Assembly: GCA_022495995.1 (NCBI GenBank)
Contig: JAFEMH010000924.1
Location: forward strand, 248,001-312,000
From: Adenophora triphylla var. japonica
Lineage: Eukaryota > Streptophyta > Magnoliopsida > Asterales > Campanulaceae
Direction of reading: 5' to 3'
Length of the DNA: 64,000 nucleotides
The notes under the pieces were generated by a model that did not search any database, was not told where the DNA came from, and saw only the letters and a program-made list of their open reading frames with translations. The position numbers and the translations under genes were made by a program. Shown here in pieces: positions 63,026 to 64,000 of this stretch. Within the stretch, counting starts at the first letter, position 1. Every line of letters begins with the position of its first letter.

Positions 63026-64000
63026 ATATTATGCTACATAGGTTTTGTTCACTAGCAGTAGCAGCAGTATTGGTATTTGACTAACAAGGATATAAAATGA
63101 CCAATTTCTATTAACCATCTTAATTGGTGATTGGAATCAACATTAAACTTATGAATTCTAGGAATGGGATGGAAATAGAGATGTCGCCCATAGTTAGAGG
63201 GAGTTATTACCTGATCCCTTTTTAGTTGGACAAATGTGAATTTACTCTCTTCTAATATTTTAAAAAATCAAGTTATTTTCGCCTTAAAAAGGGAATTCTA
63301 TAATTTTTATCCATTTATAAAAAAATGCACTATATCTTAATGGTCCTTTAGCCTAACGAAATCGACCATATAGGACACATAATTTGGAAATTGATCAACA
63401 AACCCTTACATTGTAGATAGACACGCATGTTCATTGTAAAATCACGAAATTACATCTATAACACCCAGATAATTGACGCGTGTCACTCGATCAAAACCAA
63501 ACCGCACATGTGGATGTTCCGCCACCCACTTTGTTTTGGTCAAATTTCAACAAGTGTTTTTGATGATAAGAAAAATGACTAAAGTGATATGAATCAGGGT
63601 ACAATGATTATCAAGTTGAATAGAAATGAACACAAGGTGTTTGTTGACTAGGGAAAGCCCTTGAACAACTTATTCGCCGGCATAAAACCCCGGGAGGTTT
63701 TGGTACCTTCCTTGATCAAAAGTTTACTAAGGATTGAAATGATTACAGAGCTAGGAGCGTATAGAAGGGAGCTTAAGCTAGTGAAAAAACGTGTGTGCAA
63801 AGTACAGTGTTTATCCCCTTTTATACCTCAAATAACGGCTAATTTACAAGGAGAAAAAATAGGCCTAGAATCTCGGATAAGAGGTTGATCTCGTTGAGAC
63901 ATTATCGCCATTTTATTGATTGAGGGGATAATGATCTGTTGCTGGGTATTTGCATGGTGAGACGTCTTTGAATTGGTCTTCAATTACTTTGACACGTTCC
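63026..64000. other. Right-end flank, nothing recognised
   Basis: AT-rich to about 63470, then mixed composition. A 75-codon frame at 63661-63888 has no family I recognise. Phrases such as GGGAAAGCCCTTGAACAA (63651) are reminiscent of LTR U5 sequence, but no ends or primer site are in view. Confidence 0.4.

Noticed and set aside
63661..63888. 75-codon frame near the right end
   Set aside because: No recognisable family, no upstream promoter signs, and length expected by chance.

Overview
This window is eukaryotic nuclear DNA from a flowering plant, probably a eudicot. It has no operons and no prokaryotic gene layout. It holds five LTR-retrotransposon structures nested in one another, followed by AT-rich single-copy-like DNA with one intron-containing host gene of the FLZ (FCS-like zinc finger) family. 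I could not identify the species.

Layout. Positions 1-55599 are one retrotransposon nest. The host is an old minus-strand Copia element (here Copia-1). Only its gag/protease part (1-1258) and its 5' LTR are in view. That LTR, about 563 bp once the insertions are removed, is split at three places by: (i) a plus-strand Ty3/Gypsy Tat-type element at 1333-30824 (target-site duplication CCAAC), itself split by a plus-strand SIRE-type Copia element, Copia C, at 13188-23728 (GGATT); (ii) a minus-strand Tork/Tnt1-type Copia element, Copia A, at 31214-36328 (GCGCT); (iii) a minus-strand SIRE-type element, Copia B, at 36425-55580 (GATGG). After A and B had inserted, a 4.69-kb block spanning the 5' half of A, the strip of Copia-1 LTR between them and the 3' half of B was tandemly triplicated (units at about 34147, 38829 and 43522, to 48209). 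Each new junction fuses the Copia A integrase region in frame to the Copia B ORF3.

Content. The Tat element keeps gag and protease but has lost reverse transcriptase, RNase H and the N-terminal part of integrase. It carries two antisense, intron-bearing genes of the plant-mobile-domain type and a 71-bp minisatellite in its 3' region. Copia B and C keep recognisable gag, protease, integrase, RT, RNase H and an extra ORF3, all broken by frameshifts. Both SIRE-type elements scatter a family-specific palindrome (GTGATATCAC in C, GTTGTGCACAAC in B) at matching places in the element. This is the observation I consider most worth pursuing.

From 55600 to 64000 lies the older flank: the FLZ gene on the minus strand (coding exons 57036-56450 and 56297-56105) with a 5'-UTR intron and a TATA/(CT)n promoter, two short non-autonomous Helitrons, a tRNA-derived SINE with a 12-bp target-site duplication, and a 515-bp direct repeat. 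The retrotransposon nest begins about 500 bp past the FLZ stop codon.

Caution: differences between near-identical copies cluster at CAG/CTG trinucleotides. Some frameshifts may therefore be consensus errors rather than true mutations.
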